Positions 17,130 to 26,673 of a stretch of DNA of 64,000 nt are shown piece after piece. A program made the translations under genes and the position numbers. The stretch is from contig NZ_JANFNG010000009.1 in the NCBI RefSeq assembly GCF_024436035.1, forward strand, positions 151,168 through 215,167, read 5' to 3'. The notes below the pieces were generated by a model. The model was given only the letters and a program-made list of their open reading frames with translations. It was not told where the DNA came from and did no database searches. The stretch's first letter is position 1. Every line of letters begins with the position of its first letter. The stretch is from Streptomyces humicola. Its GTDB lineage: Bacteria; Actinomycetota; Actinomycetes; Streptomycetales; Streptomycetaceae.

Positions 17130-18611
17130 TCAGGAGGGGCGCGGCCGCGGACCGGCGGGAGCCGCGTGCCGCGCGGGACGCGCCGTCCGGCCCAGGACGA
17201 AGGTGTCGGGCGCGCCGTCGAGCAGGCCGCCCGACGGATCGTCGGAGCCGTCCCATCGCACTGGGTCGTACTCAGGGAAGAGCGCGTCGCGCACCACCAT
17301 GACGCACAGGAACGCCGTGCCCAGCAGGTGCAGCGCGATCGCGAAGTCGTACCCGCCCTGTGGCAGGCCCTTGTTGTTGCCGCCCGTGGTGTAGGCCAGG
17401 TACTCCCAGATGCCGAGGAAGTACATCACCTCGCAGGCCTGCCACACCAGGAAGTCGCGCCAGCGCGGCCTGGCGAGCGCGGCGAGCGGGATGAGCCACA
17501 GCACGTACTGCGGTGAGTAGACCTTGTTGGTGAGCACGAACGCGGCGATCACGAGGAACGCGACCTGGGCGAAGCGCGGCCGCTTCGGTGCGTAGAGGAT
17601 CAGCGCCGCGATGCCCGCGCACAGCAGCAGCATCAGCGCGACGGCGTAGGCGTTGGCGGAGGTCATCGGGTTGCCGGTCTGCTGGGAGATCATCAGCCAC
17701 AGCGAGCCGAAGTCGATGCCGCGTGACTGGCTGTAGCTGTAGAACTTCTCCCAGCCATTCCAGGCGAAGGCCATCACGGGGACGTTGACCACGAGCCACG
17801 CGCCGGCGGCGGCGCCGAGCGCCTTCCAATACGGCCGCATCCTCCCCGCCCGCAGGCACAGCAGCAGCAGCGGTCCGAGCAGCAGCACGGGGTAGAGCTT
17901 GGCGGCGGTCGCGAGTCCGACCAGTACACCGGCGGCGACGGGGCGGCTGCGCGCCCACATCAGCATGCCGAGGGCGGTGAGGGCAACCGCGAGCAGGTCC
18001 CAGTTGATGGTCGCCGTGAGAGCAAAGGCCGGCGCGAGCGCGACGAGCAATGCGTCCCACGGACGGCGGCGGTGGGTGCGGGCGACCGCGACGGCCGTGA
18101 CGGCCGCGCACGCCAGCAGCATCCCCGCGTTGACCAGCCAGTAGAACTGCTCCCGGTGCACCAGGTCGCTGCCGTGCGGCGTGACCCAGGAGGCGACCTC
18201 CATGAACAGACCGGTCAGCACCGGGTATTCGAGGTAGCTCATACCGCCGGAGACGGCGTCCGGGATCCGGTGGAAATAGGGGACCAGGTCGGTGGAGAAG
18301 CCACGGGCGTAGAACAGGTGCGGGATGTCGGAGTAGCACGCGTGCACGTACTGGGCATTGGCGCCGTAGAACCAGCCGGTGTCGTAGCAGGGCAGCTTCT
18401 GCACCATGCCGAGCGCGAACATCCCGATGGCGACCAGCACGATCACCCTGAGCGGGTTCCACCAGCCGCGGCGGCCGAGCGCCAGGCGCCGTCCGGCCGG
18501 TCCGCCGATCAGCTCGCTGCCTGCTGCGGCGACCGGGTCCTCGGCAGTGGGCGGGACGAAGGCCGGCTGCTCGGTCGAGGCGCTCTCGTCGTTCTCGCGC
18601 ACGGTCGTCAT
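17130..18611 (-). CDS. GT87-type polyprenol-dependent glycosyltransferase
   Basis: 493 residues with about 11-12 membrane helices and large periplasmic loops, matching glycosyltransferase family 87 (DUF2029), the polyprenyl-phosphomannose-dependent mannosyltransferases of actinobacteria. After a 60-residue cytoplasmic tail the first helix begins at RVIVLVAIGMFALGMV; a conserved loop SDIPHLFYARGFSTDLVPYF follows. The acceptor is unknown. ATG 18611 gives MTTVRENDES; the 14-residue extension upstream is unlikely. It lies downstream of the PBP gene but behind a terminator. Confidence 0.85.
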   Translation of the reverse strand: MTTVRENDESASTEQPAFVPPTAEDPVAAAGSELIGGPAGRRLALGRRGWWNPLRVIVLVAIGMFALGMVQKLPCYDTGWFYGANAQYVHACYSDIPHLFYARGFSTDLVPYFHRIPDAVSGGMSYLEYPVLTGLFMEVASWVTPHGSDLVHREQFYWLVNAGMLLACAAVTAVAVARTHRRRPWDALLVALAPAFALTATINWDLLAVALTALGMLMWARSRPVAAGVLVGLATAAKLYPVLLLGPLLLLCLRAGRMRPYWKALGAAAGAWLVVNVPVMAFAWNGWEKFYSYSQSRGIDFGSLWLMISQQTGNPMTSANAYAVALMLLLCAGIAALILYAPKRPRFAQVAFLVIAAFVLTNKVYSPQYVLWLIPLAALARPRWRDFLVWQACEVMYFLGIWEYLAYTTGGNNKGLPQGGYDFAIALHLLGTAFLCVMVVRDALFPEYDPVRWDGSDDPSGGLLDGAPDTFVLGRTARPARHAAPAGPRPRPS

Positions 18612-18676
18612 GCGGGTCAGTCTGCCGTACGCGGTCGGGGCACGACCGTACAAGGTGGCGAAAGGGCTGCCGAATG

Positions 18677-18718
18677 GGCCGCGGCCGTACGGGGAGCATC
18701 CCCCGCACGGCCGCGGCC
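18677..18718 (-). terminator. Terminator of the PBP gene
   Basis: A perfect 12-base stem (18677-18688 with 18707-18718), continued by an inner GGGGA/TCCCC stem, between the PBP stop and the GT87 start. Confidence 0.8.
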
Positions 18719-18752
18719 GGTGCGTCGGCCCGGCGCTGGCCGGCCCGCGTGA

Positions 18753-21443
18753 TCAGCCCATGCCGCCGCCGAAGAGGCCGCCGCCTCCGCCGTTGCCGCC
18801 CCCGCCGGGCCCGCCGCCACCGGTGGTGCCGGAGGTCGGCGTGGAGGTGCTGCCGCCCGTTCCGGTACCACCGCCGGTTCCGGTGGTGCCGCCGTTGCTG
18901 CAGCCGAAGATGCCGCAGGTGTTGGTCGCCGACGGTGACGGGCCGGACGGAGTGGCGGTCGGGCTCGCCGTGGAGCTCGGCGCGGTGGACGGCGTCGGAG
19001 CGGCCGACGGCGTCGGCGACGGGCTGGCGCCCGGCCCGTAGACCTTCTGGCCGATGCTCGGTGCCGGGGCGAAGGACTCGACCGGCTGGCCGGCCAGCAC
19101 CGCCTTCATGTAGTCGGTCCAGATCTCGGTCGGGAACGACGCACCGAAGACCTTCTGCATGCCGCCGAGGCCGTACATCGGCAGGAACTGCGGATTCTTG
19201 GACTGGTCGTCCATCCGGTACATGCCGATCGACGTGGACAGCTGCGGGGTGTAGCCGGTGAACCACGCGGACTTGTTGCTGTCCGTGGTGCCGGTCTTCC
19301 CGCCCGCCGGGCGGCCGAGGTTCTTGGCGTAGGTGCCCGTGCCCTCTTGGACGACACCCTGCAGCACTCCGGTCACGTTGTCCGCGACCGCCGGGGCGAA
19401 GGCGGCCTTGGGCTGCGTCTGGTGCTGGAAGATGACGTTGCCATTGGCGCTCTGCACGACCTTGCTGACCGAATACGGCTCGACCGACGTGCCGTGGTTG
19501 GCGAAGGTGCCGTAGGCGTTGGCCATGCGGATGGCGCTCGGCGCCGAGGTGCCGATCGAGAACGAGGGCACACTGGTCTCGGCGAAGCTGCTCTCGTCGA
19601 CCCCTGCGTCGAGCGCGGCCTGCTTGACCTTGTCGAGCCCCACGTCCATGCCGAGCTGGACATAGGTGGAGTTGACCGACTGCTCCATCGCCTTCTTCAA
19701 GGTGATGGTCTTGAAGTTGTCGTTGTTGTCGTTCTGCTGCAACCACTGGTTCCCGTGGCTGTCCTGCCAGACGGACCCGTCGTAGTTGAGCACCTTCCAG
19801 TTGTTGAGACCTGGATACATGCTGTCCGGCGACACCTGGGTGCGTCCGCCCTGCGGATTGCGCACGCCGTCGCGCATAGCGGCGGCAAGGACGAACGGCT
19901 TGAAGGTAGACCCGACCTGGGCACCGGTGTAGTCGGCGTTGTCGGTGAAGTGTTTGAGGTAGTCCTCACCACCGTAGATCGCCACGATCGCCCCGTCGCC
20001 GGGTTTGACCGATGCCCCGCCGAACTGGACGTACTTGTCCGTGTCCGGGCGCAGCGTGGGGTTGATGCTGGCCTTGGAGACAGTCTGCACGGCCTTCTGC
20101 AACGCGTCCACGTCCTTCTTGACGAAGGTCGTGTAGATCGAATAGCCGCCCTTGTCCAACTGCTCCTTCGAGATGCCGGTGTTGGCCGTGACGTAGTTGT
20201 CGGCGAGGTTGACGAGGTAGCCGATCTGCCCGCCCTGGTCCTCGGACGGCTTCGGCGGCTGCGGCATCGGGAAGGTCTTGTACTGGATTCGCTCGGCCTG
20301 CGTCATATGGCCGGTGGCCACCTCGCGGTCGAGGATCCAGGACCAGCGGGCGGTGCCGCGTGCCAGGTTCTCGCTCGGGGTGGCGCCGGGACCCACACCG
20401 CCCGCGGGGTCGTAGATGTTCGGGCCGTTGACGAGCGCTGCGAGGAACGCGGATTGGTCCGGCTTGAGCTCCTGGGCGTTGACACCGTAGTAAGCCTGTG
20501 CGGCAGCCTGGATGCCGTAGGCGCCACGGCCGAAGTAGGCGGTATTGAGGTAGCCGGCGAGGATCTTCTGCTTGCTCTGGGTCGCGCCGACCTTCACCGA
20601 GATGAGCAGTTCCTTGAACTTCCGGGTGACGGTCTGGCTCTGGTCCAGGTACGTGTTCTTCACATACTGCTGGGTGATGGTCGAGCCGCTCTGGGTCTCG
20701 CCGCCCTCGGCCATCTTCAGGATCGCGCGGGCGATGCCCTGCGGGTCGACGCCCGAGTCGGTGTAGAAGGAGGCGTTCTCCGCCGAGATCACCGCGTCCT
20801 GCATGGACTGCGGGATCTCCGAGAGGGGTACGACCTGCCGGTTGAGGTCGCCGCCGCCGGAGACCACCATTCGGGTGCCGTCGGCCCAGTAGTAGACGTT
20901 CTTCTGCGTCTGCGCGGCGGCGTTCGGGTCGGGGACGGTGACCATGGCGTAGGCGACGCCGACCAGGCCCACGAGAGTGCCGGCGAACGCTACGCAGATG
21001 CCCCCGATCTGCTTCCACGAGGGCATCCAGCGGCGCCACCCCTGCCTGCCCCAGCGTGGATAGTCGATGAAGCGCTTCGGGCGCGGCCCGCCCGGCCCGC
21101 CCGGCCCGCCGCCGGTGCCCGAGGGCCCACCGGTTCTGCGGCGCCCTCCGCCCCCACTCCCGCCTGCGGCGCCTCCCGCACGGCGCCTGCCGCTCGCCTT
21201 CGCTGCCCAGCGTGCTTCCGCGCGCCCCCCGTACGGGCGCTCCGGGATCGCCTCGCCGTGGCTTGTGGAGGCGGCGGTCGGGCGGGCGGTACCGGTCCCG
21301 TACGAGGTGGGGCTCGCGTATCCGCCGGCGCCGCCCCGGGGTGGGGCGGCTCGTCGTCCGGGATCGGGCGGGGGCGCTCCGCGCCGGGCAGCGGCGCGCC
21401 CGCCACCCTTCGACTGCGGCGGCTTTCGGCGGTGCTCGCTCAT
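18753..21443 (-). CDS. Bifunctional penicillin-binding protein (GT51 + transpeptidase)
   Basis: 896 residues, class A PBP that polymerises lipid II and cross-links peptides. Order: basic Gly/Pro-rich cytoplasmic tail (1 to about 145), membrane anchor GGICVAFAGTLVGLVGVAYA, and GT51 glycosyltransferase with VISAENASFYTDSGVD (the catalytic Glu is kept; the usual EDxxFxxHxG reads ENxxFxxDxG) and SGSTITQQYVKN. The transpeptidase has GSTFKPF (active Ser), QSVNSTY and GGKTGTT. A Pro/Ser/Thr-rich then Gly-rich tail of about 130 residues ends it. ATG 21443 follows GAGGAG, which forms the end of the short gene at 21452. Confidence 0.93.
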   Translation of the reverse strand: MSEHRRKPPQSKGGGRAAARRGAPPPDPGRRAAPPRGGAGGYASPTSYGTGTARPTAASTSHGEAIPERPYGGRAEARWAAKASGRRRAGGAAGGSGGGGRRRTGGPSGTGGGPGGPGGPRPKRFIDYPRWGRQGWRRWMPSWKQIGGICVAFAGTLVGLVGVAYAMVTVPDPNAAAQTQKNVYYWADGTRMVVSGGGDLNRQVVPLSEIPQSMQDAVISAENASFYTDSGVDPQGIARAILKMAEGGETQSGSTITQQYVKNTYLDQSQTVTRKFKELLISVKVGATQSKQKILAGYLNTAYFGRGAYGIQAAAQAYYGVNAQELKPDQSAFLAALVNGPNIYDPAGGVGPGATPSENLARGTARWSWILDREVATGHMTQAERIQYKTFPMPQPPKPSEDQGGQIGYLVNLADNYVTANTGISKEQLDKGGYSIYTTFVKKDVDALQKAVQTVSKASINPTLRPDTDKYVQFGGASVKPGDGAIVAIYGGEDYLKHFTDNADYTGAQVGSTFKPFVLAAAMRDGVRNPQGGRTQVSPDSMYPGLNNWKVLNYDGSVWQDSHGNQWLQQNDNNDNFKTITLKKAMEQSVNSTYVQLGMDVGLDKVKQAALDAGVDESSFAETSVPSFSIGTSAPSAIRMANAYGTFANHGTSVEPYSVSKVVQSANGNVIFQHQTQPKAAFAPAVADNVTGVLQGVVQEGTGTYAKNLGRPAGGKTGTTDSNKSAWFTGYTPQLSTSIGMYRMDDQSKNPQFLPMYGLGGMQKVFGASFPTEIWTDYMKAVLAGQPVESFAPAPSIGQKVYGPGASPSPTPSAAPTPSTAPSSTASPTATPSGPSPSATNTCGIFGCSNGGTTGTGGGTGTGGSTSTPTSGTTGGGGPGGGGNGGGGGLFGGGMG

Positions 21444-21451
21444 GCTTCCAG

Positions 21452-21595
21452 CTACTCCTCGGACAGGCGGCTTCGCCTGAAGGCGGCGATGGACATCCGG
21501 TCCCCCCGGACTGCGGCCCCGCCGGGCCACAGGGCACCCGGGATCATGACGCCCTCTGGCGCCACGCGGTTCCCGGGGATCCCGATGGTCTGCAT
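21452..21595 (-). CDS. Possible 47-residue protein coupled to the PBP gene
   Basis: A short frame (MQTIGIPGNRVAPEG start, SRLSEE end) with almost exclusively G/C third positions, as expected for a real gene here. Its last codons and stop, GAGGAGTAG, supply the ribosome-binding site of the PBP gene eight bases on, so the two would be coupled. No domain or family is recognised and no ribosome-binding site precedes the ATG; it may be leaderless. Alternatively the codon bias is chance. Confidence 0.45.
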   Translation of the reverse strand: MQTIGIPGNRVAPEGVMIPGALWPGGAAVRGDRMSIAAFRRSRLSEE

Positions 21596-21763
21596 GGCGA
21601 ACAGAGTACGCACCGTCAAAGGGTGAACTTCGTCAAACTTCCATGTCATACCGGACAGTTGAAATCGCTCGATCCTGTGAAGCCTCTGTCGAAACTTCAT
21701 CCGAATGTGACACCGCTCACCGCCTGCCGCCTTGCCAGATCATCCTCGCCGTTTTATCGTCAC

Positions 21764-21784
21764 GATGTATCGAGTCGATACATC
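21764..21784. promoter_or_regulatory. Palindromic operator upstream of padR
   Basis: A perfect 10-base inverted repeat with one central base: GATGTATCGA-G-TCGATACATC. It lies 53 bases before the PadR gene. PadR repressors typically bind ATGT...ACAT palindromes and repress themselves, so this is a strong candidate autoregulatory operator. Confidence 0.75.
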
Positions 21785-21836
21785 AGAACGACATAAGTAA
21801 ACAGTCAAGGGCAGACCAACAGCCGAGGAGGCGATG

Positions 21837-22463
21837 ATGAGCAGGCGCTCCGGCGTGCTCGAGTTCGCGATCCTCGGTCTGCTCCGTGAGTCGCCGATGC
21901 ACGGCTACGAGCTGCGCAAGCGGCTCAACACCTCGCTCGGCGTCTTCCGTGCCTTCAGCTACGGCAGCCTCTACCCATGTCTGAAGACCCTGGTCACCCA
22001 GGGGTGGCTGGTGGAGGAGCACTCCTCCGAAGAACCGCTCACCGCGGCATCGCTCGCCGGGCGCCGGGCGAAGATCGTCTACCGGCTGACGGCCGCCGGC
22101 AAGGAGCACTTCGAGGAACTGCTCGCCCACTCCGGTCCCGATGCCTGGGAGGACGAGCAGTTCGGTGTCCGTTTCGCCTTCTTCGGACACACGGAGCGGG
22201 ACGTACGGATGCGGGTCCTCGAAGGCCGCCGCAGCCGTCTCGAGGAACGCCTCGAGAAGATGCGCGCCTCGCTGGCGCGCACCCGCGAACGGCTCGACGA
22301 CTACACGCTCGAGCTGCAACGCCACGGCATGGAGTCGGTGGAGCGCGAGGTCCGCTGGCTGAACGAGCTGATCGAGACGGAGCGGGCGGGCCGAGGCCGG
22401 GCCACGGGCCGCCACGCCGACCAAGGTCGCGACGATACGGATCCGACCGACACGACCTACTGA
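21837..22463 (+). CDS. PadR family transcriptional regulator
   Basis: 208 residues. The N-terminal winged helix-turn-helix begins LEFAILGLLRESPMHGYELR and includes FSYGSLYPCLKTLVTQGWL (wing). A C-terminal helical dimerisation region (about 125-185, Arg/Glu/Leu-rich coiled coil) follows. Of two adjacent ATGs, 21837 has the better spacing (five bases) from GAGGAGG. An ideal operator lies just upstream, so autorepression is likely. It precedes the inositol-phosphate synthase gene by 57 bases, which it may also control. Confidence 0.9.
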   Translation: MSRRSGVLEFAILGLLRESPMHGYELRKRLNTSLGVFRAFSYGSLYPCLKTLVTQGWLVEEHSSEEPLTAASLAGRRAKIVYRLTAAGKEHFEELLAHSGPDAWEDEQFGVRFAFFGHTERDVRMRVLEGRRSRLEERLEKMRASLARTRERLDDYTLELQRHGMESVEREVRWLNELIETERAGRGRATGRHADQGRDDTDPTDTTY

Positions 22464-22520
22464 GGCCCCGCACCCCCGTTGGGCCTCATCGAGTAACCGA
22501 GTACACAGGGAGCAACCGGA

Positions 22521-23603
22521 ATGGGTTCGGTTCGCGTAGCCATTGTTGGCGTGGGCAACTGCGCCGCGTCGCTGGTGCAGGGCGTCGAGTACTACAAGGA
22601 CGCCGACCCCGACAGCCGCGTGCCCGGCCTGATGCACGTGCAGTTCGGCGACTACCACGTGCGTGACGTCGAGTTCGTGGCCGCCTTCGATGTCGACGCG
22701 AAGAAGGTCGGTCACGACCTCGCGGACGCCATCGGGGCCAGCGAGAACAACACCATCAAGATCTGCGACGTCCCGCCGACGGGCGTCACCGTCCAGCGGG
22801 GCCACACTCTCGACGGCCTCGGCAAGTACTACCGCGAGACCATCGAGGAGTCGGACGCCGACCCGGTCGACATCGTCCAGGTCCTCAAGGACAAGCAGGT
22901 CGACGTCCTGGTCTGCTACCTGCCGGTGGGCTCCGAGGAGGCCGCCAAGTTCTACGCCCAGTGCGCCATCGACGCGAAGGTCGCCTTCGTCAACGCGCTG
23001 CCGGTCTTCATCGCCGGCACCAAGGAGTGGGCCGACAAGTTCACCGAGGCCGGCGTGCCGATCGTCGGTGACGACATCAAGTCCCAGGTGGGCGCCACCA
23101 TCACGCACCGCGTGCTGGCCAAGCTCTTCGAGGACCGCGGTGTCATCCTCGACCGCACGATGCAGCTGAATGTCGGCGGCAACATGGACTTCAAGAACAT
23201 GCTCGAGCGTGAGCGCCTGGAGTCCAAGAAGATCTCCAAGACGCAGGCCGTCACCTCCCAGATCCCCGACCGCGAGCTGGGTGCCAAGAACGTCCACATC
23301 GGCCCGTCGGACTACGTGGCCTGGCTCGACGACCGCAAGTGGGCCTACGTGCGCCTCGAAGGCCGCGCCTTCGGCGACGTCCCGCTGAACCTGGAGTACA
23401 AGCTGGAGGTCTGGGACTCCCCGAACTCCGCCGGCGTCATCATCGACGCGCTGCGCGCCGCGAAGATCGCCAAGGACCGCGGCATCGGCGGCCCGGTGCT
23501 CTCCGCGTCCTCGTACTTCATGAAGTCCCCGCCGGTGCAGTACTTCGACGACGAGGCGCGTGACAACGTCGAGAAGTTCATCAAGGGTGAGGTCGAGCGC
23601 TAG
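22521..23603 (+). CDS. Inositol-3-phosphate synthase
   Basis: 360 residues, the actinobacterial form of myo-inositol-1-phosphate synthase (glucose 6-phosphate to inositol phosphate, NAD+-dependent). Motifs: Rossmann [18 protein letters not shown] at the N-terminus, [18 protein letters not shown] in the middle, and [12 protein letters not shown] in the catalytic region. Inositol is needed for mycothiol and phosphatidylinositol lipids. It lies downstream of a PadR regulator and ends with a strong terminator. Confidence 0.95.
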   Translation: MGSVRVAIVGVGNCAASLVQGVEYYKDADPDSRVPGLMHVQFGDYHVRDVEFVAAFDVDAKKVGHDLADAIGASENNTIKICDVPPTGVTVQRGHTLDGLGKYYRETIEESDADPVDIVQVLKDKQVDVLVCYLPVGSEEAAKFYAQCAIDAKVAFVNALPVFIAGTKEWADKFTEAGVPIVGDDIKSQVGATITHRVLAKLFEDRGVILDRTMQLNVGGNMDFKNMLERERLESKKISKTQAVTSQIPDRELGAKNVHIGPSDYVAWLDDRKWAYVRLEGRAFGDVPLNLEYKLEVWDSPNSAGVIIDALRAAKIAKDRGIGGPVLSASSYFMKSPPVQYFDDEARDNVEKFIKGEVER

Positions 23604-23649
23604 CGGGACACAGCGCGGCGCGCCGGCCGCGACTACAACGTCCTGATCA

Positions 23650-23680
23650 CGGGCCCCCGGGCAATGCGCCCGGGGGCCCG
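23650..23680 (+). terminator. Terminator of the inositol-phosphate synthase gene
   Basis: A perfect 13-base GC stem (23650-23662 with 23668-23680) with a five-base loop, 47 bases after the stop. Confidence 0.9.
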
Positions 23681-23702
23681 GTGCATGTGTGAGGCTGTGA
23701 CC

Positions 23703-25013
23703 ATGGCCGTCGTACGGGATCTTCGCGTGCTGGTGCGGCTCCGCGATTTCCGGCGGCTGCTGGTGGTCCGGCTGCTCTCGCAGCTCTCCGACGGCGTCTA
23801 TCAGGTCGCCCTCGCCGCGTATGTGGTCTTCACCCCGCAGAAGCAGGCGTCCGCGACGGCCATCGCGGCCGCGATGGCGGTGCTGCTGCTGCCGTACTCG
23901 CTCGTCGGGCCATTCACGGGGGTACTGCTCGACCGGTGGCGGCGCCGCCAGGTGCTCCTCTACTGCAATGTGGCGCGTGCCGTGCTCGCCGCCTGCACCG
24001 CAGGGCTGATTCTCGCCCGAGCACCCGACTGGCTCTTCTACCTCTCCGCGCTGGCGGTCACCGGCATCAACCGCTTCGTCCTCGCGGGACTCTCCGCCGC
24101 GCTGCCGCGCGTGGTCGACGGCGAACGGCTGGTCATCGCCAACTCCGTCTCCCCGACGGCCGGGACCATCGCCGCCACCGCGGGCGGCGCTGCCGCCTTC
24201 CTCGTCCACCTCGTGATGGCGGCGGGCGTGGGCGCCGACGCCGTGGTGGTCGGCGTCGCCGCCGTGCTGTACCTGGGTGCGGGACTGTCCGCCCGGACCA
24301 TGCCGGTGGGGCTGCTCGGCCCGGACCCCGGAGCCCTGCAGCCCCGTATCGGGGCCGCACTGGCGAGCACGGCGTTCGGCCTCGTGGAGGGGGTGCGGCA
24401 CCTCGCCGAGCGCCGTCCCGCCGCGTACAGCTTGGGCGCGATCACGGTGATGCGGTTCTGCTACGGGGCGCTCACCGTCACCCTGCTGATCCTTGCCCGG
24501 TACCTGTGGTCGCCGCCGTCCGACACGGCTCGCGGACTGGCGCTGTTCGGGCTGGCCGTCGGCGTCTCCGGTGCCGGGTTCTTCGCCGCTGCCGTCACCA
24601 CCCCATGGGGTGCGGGCCGGTTCGGGCGGACCGGGTGGATCGTCGTCTGTGCCGCGTCGTCCACCGTGCTCGAACCCGCACTCGGCCTGCCCTTCGAACC
24701 CGGTCCGATGCTGGCCGCCGCCTTTCTGCTGGGCCTCACCACCCAGGGCGCGAAGATCGCCACCGACACGGTCGTCCAGACCTCGATCGACGACTCCTTC
24801 CGCGGGCGCGTCTTCTCGATCTACGACATGCTCTTCAACGTCGCCTTCGTGATCTCGGCCGGAGTCGCCGCCCTGCTGCTGCCGGCTGACGGGCGCTCAC
24901 CGCAACTGCTCATCGTGATCGCCGTGCTCTACGGGGCAGTCGCGGCCGCCATGGCACGCTTCCGTCGCACCCGGCATGCGCCGACTACGCATCCGGCCCG
25001 TCCGGCGCCGTGA
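23703..25013 (+). CDS. MFS transporter
   Basis: 436 residues with about 12 membrane helices. The loop 2-3 region PFTGVLLDRWRRRQVLL matches the major-facilitator motif (G-x3-D-R-x-G-R-R type), and a long central loop splits the halves. This branch resembles the MFS drug-exporter-like proteins found near oriC in Streptomyces; the substrate is unknown. ATG 23703 is chosen; a GTG six bases earlier is an alternative. It converges with the cca gene, with one parS site between them. Confidence 0.87.
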   Translation: MAVVRDLRVLVRLRDFRRLLVVRLLSQLSDGVYQVALAAYVVFTPQKQASATAIAAAMAVLLLPYSLVGPFTGVLLDRWRRRQVLLYCNVARAVLAACTAGLILARAPDWLFYLSALAVTGINRFVLAGLSAALPRVVDGERLVIANSVSPTAGTIAATAGGAAAFLVHLVMAAGVGADAVVVGVAAVLYLGAGLSARTMPVGLLGPDPGALQPRIGAALASTAFGLVEGVRHLAERRPAAYSLGAITVMRFCYGALTVTLLILARYLWSPPSDTARGLALFGLAVGVSGAGFFAAAVTTPWGAGRFGRTGWIVVCAASSTVLEPALGLPFEPGPMLAAAFLLGLTTQGAKIATDTVVQTSIDDSFRGRVFSIYDMLFNVAFVISAGVAALLLPADGRSPQLLIVIAVLYGAVAAAMARFRRTRHAPTTHPARPAP

Positions 25014-25047
25014 AACCAGGAGACGTGAAACCGCGAATCGGGGCGAT

Positions 25048-25061
25048 GTTTCACGTGAAAC
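25048..25061. other. parS centromere site
   Basis: Perfect GTTTCACGTGAAAC in the convergent gap between the MFS gene and cca, flanked by GAT and ATC, extending the palindrome to GATGTTTCACGTGAAACATC. Confidence 0.95.
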
Positions 25062-25070
25062 ATCGCATCG

Positions 25071-26546
25071 CTATCCCTGCTCGGCCCACCACGCCTTGAG
25101 CGCCGCCACCGCGTCGTCGTGCTCCATCGGCCCGTGCTCCAGGCGCAGCTCCAGCAGGTGCTTGTACGCCTTCCCGACGAGCGGGCCCGGAGGGATACCG
25201 AGGATCTCCATGATCTGGTTCCCGTCCAGGTCCGGACGGATGGCGTCCAGCTCCTCCTGTTCCTTCAGCTGTGCGATCCGCTGCTCCAGAGAGTCGTACG
25301 TGCGCGCCAGCGCCGCTGCCTTCTTCTTGTTGCGGGTCGTGCAGTCGGAGCGGGTCAGCTTGTGCAGCCGGTCGAGCAGCGGCCCGGCATCGCGCACGTA
25401 GCGCCGCACCGCCGAGTCGGTCCACTCGCCCGTGCCGTAGCCGTGGAAGCGCAGGTGCAGTTCGACCAGGCGTGCGACATCCTTGATCACGTCGCCCGGA
25501 TACTTCAGCTCCGTCATCCGGGACTTGGTCATCTTCGCCCCCACCACCTCGTGGTGATGGAAGGAGACACGACCGTCAGGCTCAAAACGACGCGTCTTCG
25601 GCTTTCCGATGTCATGGAGTAGGGCGGCGAGCCGCAGCACCAGATCCGGTCCCTCGTCCTCGAGGGCGATCGCCTGCTCCAGGACGGTCAGCGAGTGCTC
25701 GTAGACGTCCTTGTGCCGGTGGTGCTCATCGCTCTCCAGGCGCAGCGCGGGGAGTTCGGGGAGCACATGCCCGGCGAGGCCGGTGTCAACGAGGAGCCCG
25801 AGCCCCTTGCGCGGATGCTCAGCGAGAACGATCTTGTTGAGCTCGTCCCGTACCCGCTCCGCCGAGACGATCTCGATACGGCCCGCCATCGCCTTCATCG
25901 CGGCGACCACGTCGGGAGCCACGTCGAAGTCGAGTTGCGCGGCGAACCGCGCGGCGCGCATCATCCGCAGCGGATCGTCGGAGAACGACTCCTCCGGTGT
26001 GCTCGGGGTCTTCAGCGCCCCCCGCGCCAGATCCTCCAGGCCGCCGTACGGGTCGACGAACTCGATCCCCGGCAGGGAGACCGCCATCGCGTTCACCGTG
26101 AAGTCCCGGCGGACCAGGTCCTCCTCGATCGTGTCGCCGTAGGAGACCTCGGGCTTGCGCGAGTTCCGGTCGTACGCCTCGGAGCGGTACGTCGTCACCT
26201 CGATCTGGAAGGCAGCGCCTTGGGAGTCCGTCTTCCTGCAGGCGACGGTGCCGAAGGCGATCCCGACATCCCAGATCGCGTCCGCCCAGCCGCGCACGAT
26301 CTTCAGCACCTGCTCGGGGCGCGCGTCCGTGGTGAAGTCCAGATCATTGCCGAGCCGGCCGAGCAATGCATCGCGGACCGAACCGCCGACGAGCGCGAGC
26401 TGGAATCCGGCCTCCTGGAACCGTCGGGCGAGGTCATCGGCGACCGGCGAGACACGGAGCAGCTCGCCCACGGCTCGGCGCTGCACATGATTCAGCGCAT
26501 TCGCTTCCGCGGACGGCGACGAGTGAGAGACATTGGCATTCGGCAC
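25071..26546 (-). CDS. cca: CCA tRNA nucleotidyltransferase
   Basis: 491 residues. The class II nucleotidyltransferase head has ALVGGSVRDALLGR and the metal-binding NDLDFTTDA, then FTVNAMAV, RMMRAARF and a C-terminal HD domain (LHDIGKPKTRRF, with HHHEVVG). It adds or repairs the 3' CCA of tRNAs, required here because the tRNA-Ala gene in this window does not encode CCA. The mycobacterial orthologue (pcnA-type) sits at the same place relative to murJ and sigM. Confidence 0.93.
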   Translation of the reverse strand: MPNANVSHSSPSAEANALNHVQRRAVGELLRVSPVADDLARRFQEAGFQLALVGGSVRDALLGRLGNDLDFTTDARPEQVLKIVRGWADAIWDVGIAFGTVACRKTDSQGAAFQIEVTTYRSEAYDRNSRKPEVSYGDTIEEDLVRRDFTVNAMAVSLPGIEFVDPYGGLEDLARGALKTPSTPEESFSDDPLRMMRAARFAAQLDFDVAPDVVAAMKAMAGRIEIVSAERVRDELNKIVLAEHPRKGLGLLVDTGLAGHVLPELPALRLESDEHHRHKDVYEHSLTVLEQAIALEDEGPDLVLRLAALLHDIGKPKTRRFEPDGRVSFHHHEVVGAKMTKSRMTELKYPGDVIKDVARLVELHLRFHGYGTGEWTDSAVRRYVRDAGPLLDRLHKLTRSDCTTRNKKKAAALARTYDSLEQRIAQLKEQEELDAIRPDLDGNQIMEILGIPPGPLVGKAYKHLLELRLEHGPMEHDDAVAALKAWWAEQG

Positions 26547-26673
26547 AACAGAACAGGGTACGTGGCCGCGGCGGGACGAGTCTTCCGGTTAGTCCTTCAT
26601 GCGACGATCTTGTGCGGGACTCCGCAGCACTTTGCCTCAGCAGCCATCGTTACCATGCCAGGACGCACATCCG

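Noticed and set aside
21783..24401. A very long minus-strand frame of 872 codons opposite padR, inositol synthase and the MFS gene
   Set aside because: It overlaps three convincing genes on the other strand and has low-complexity Asp/His/Arg/Gly composition typical of antisense frames.
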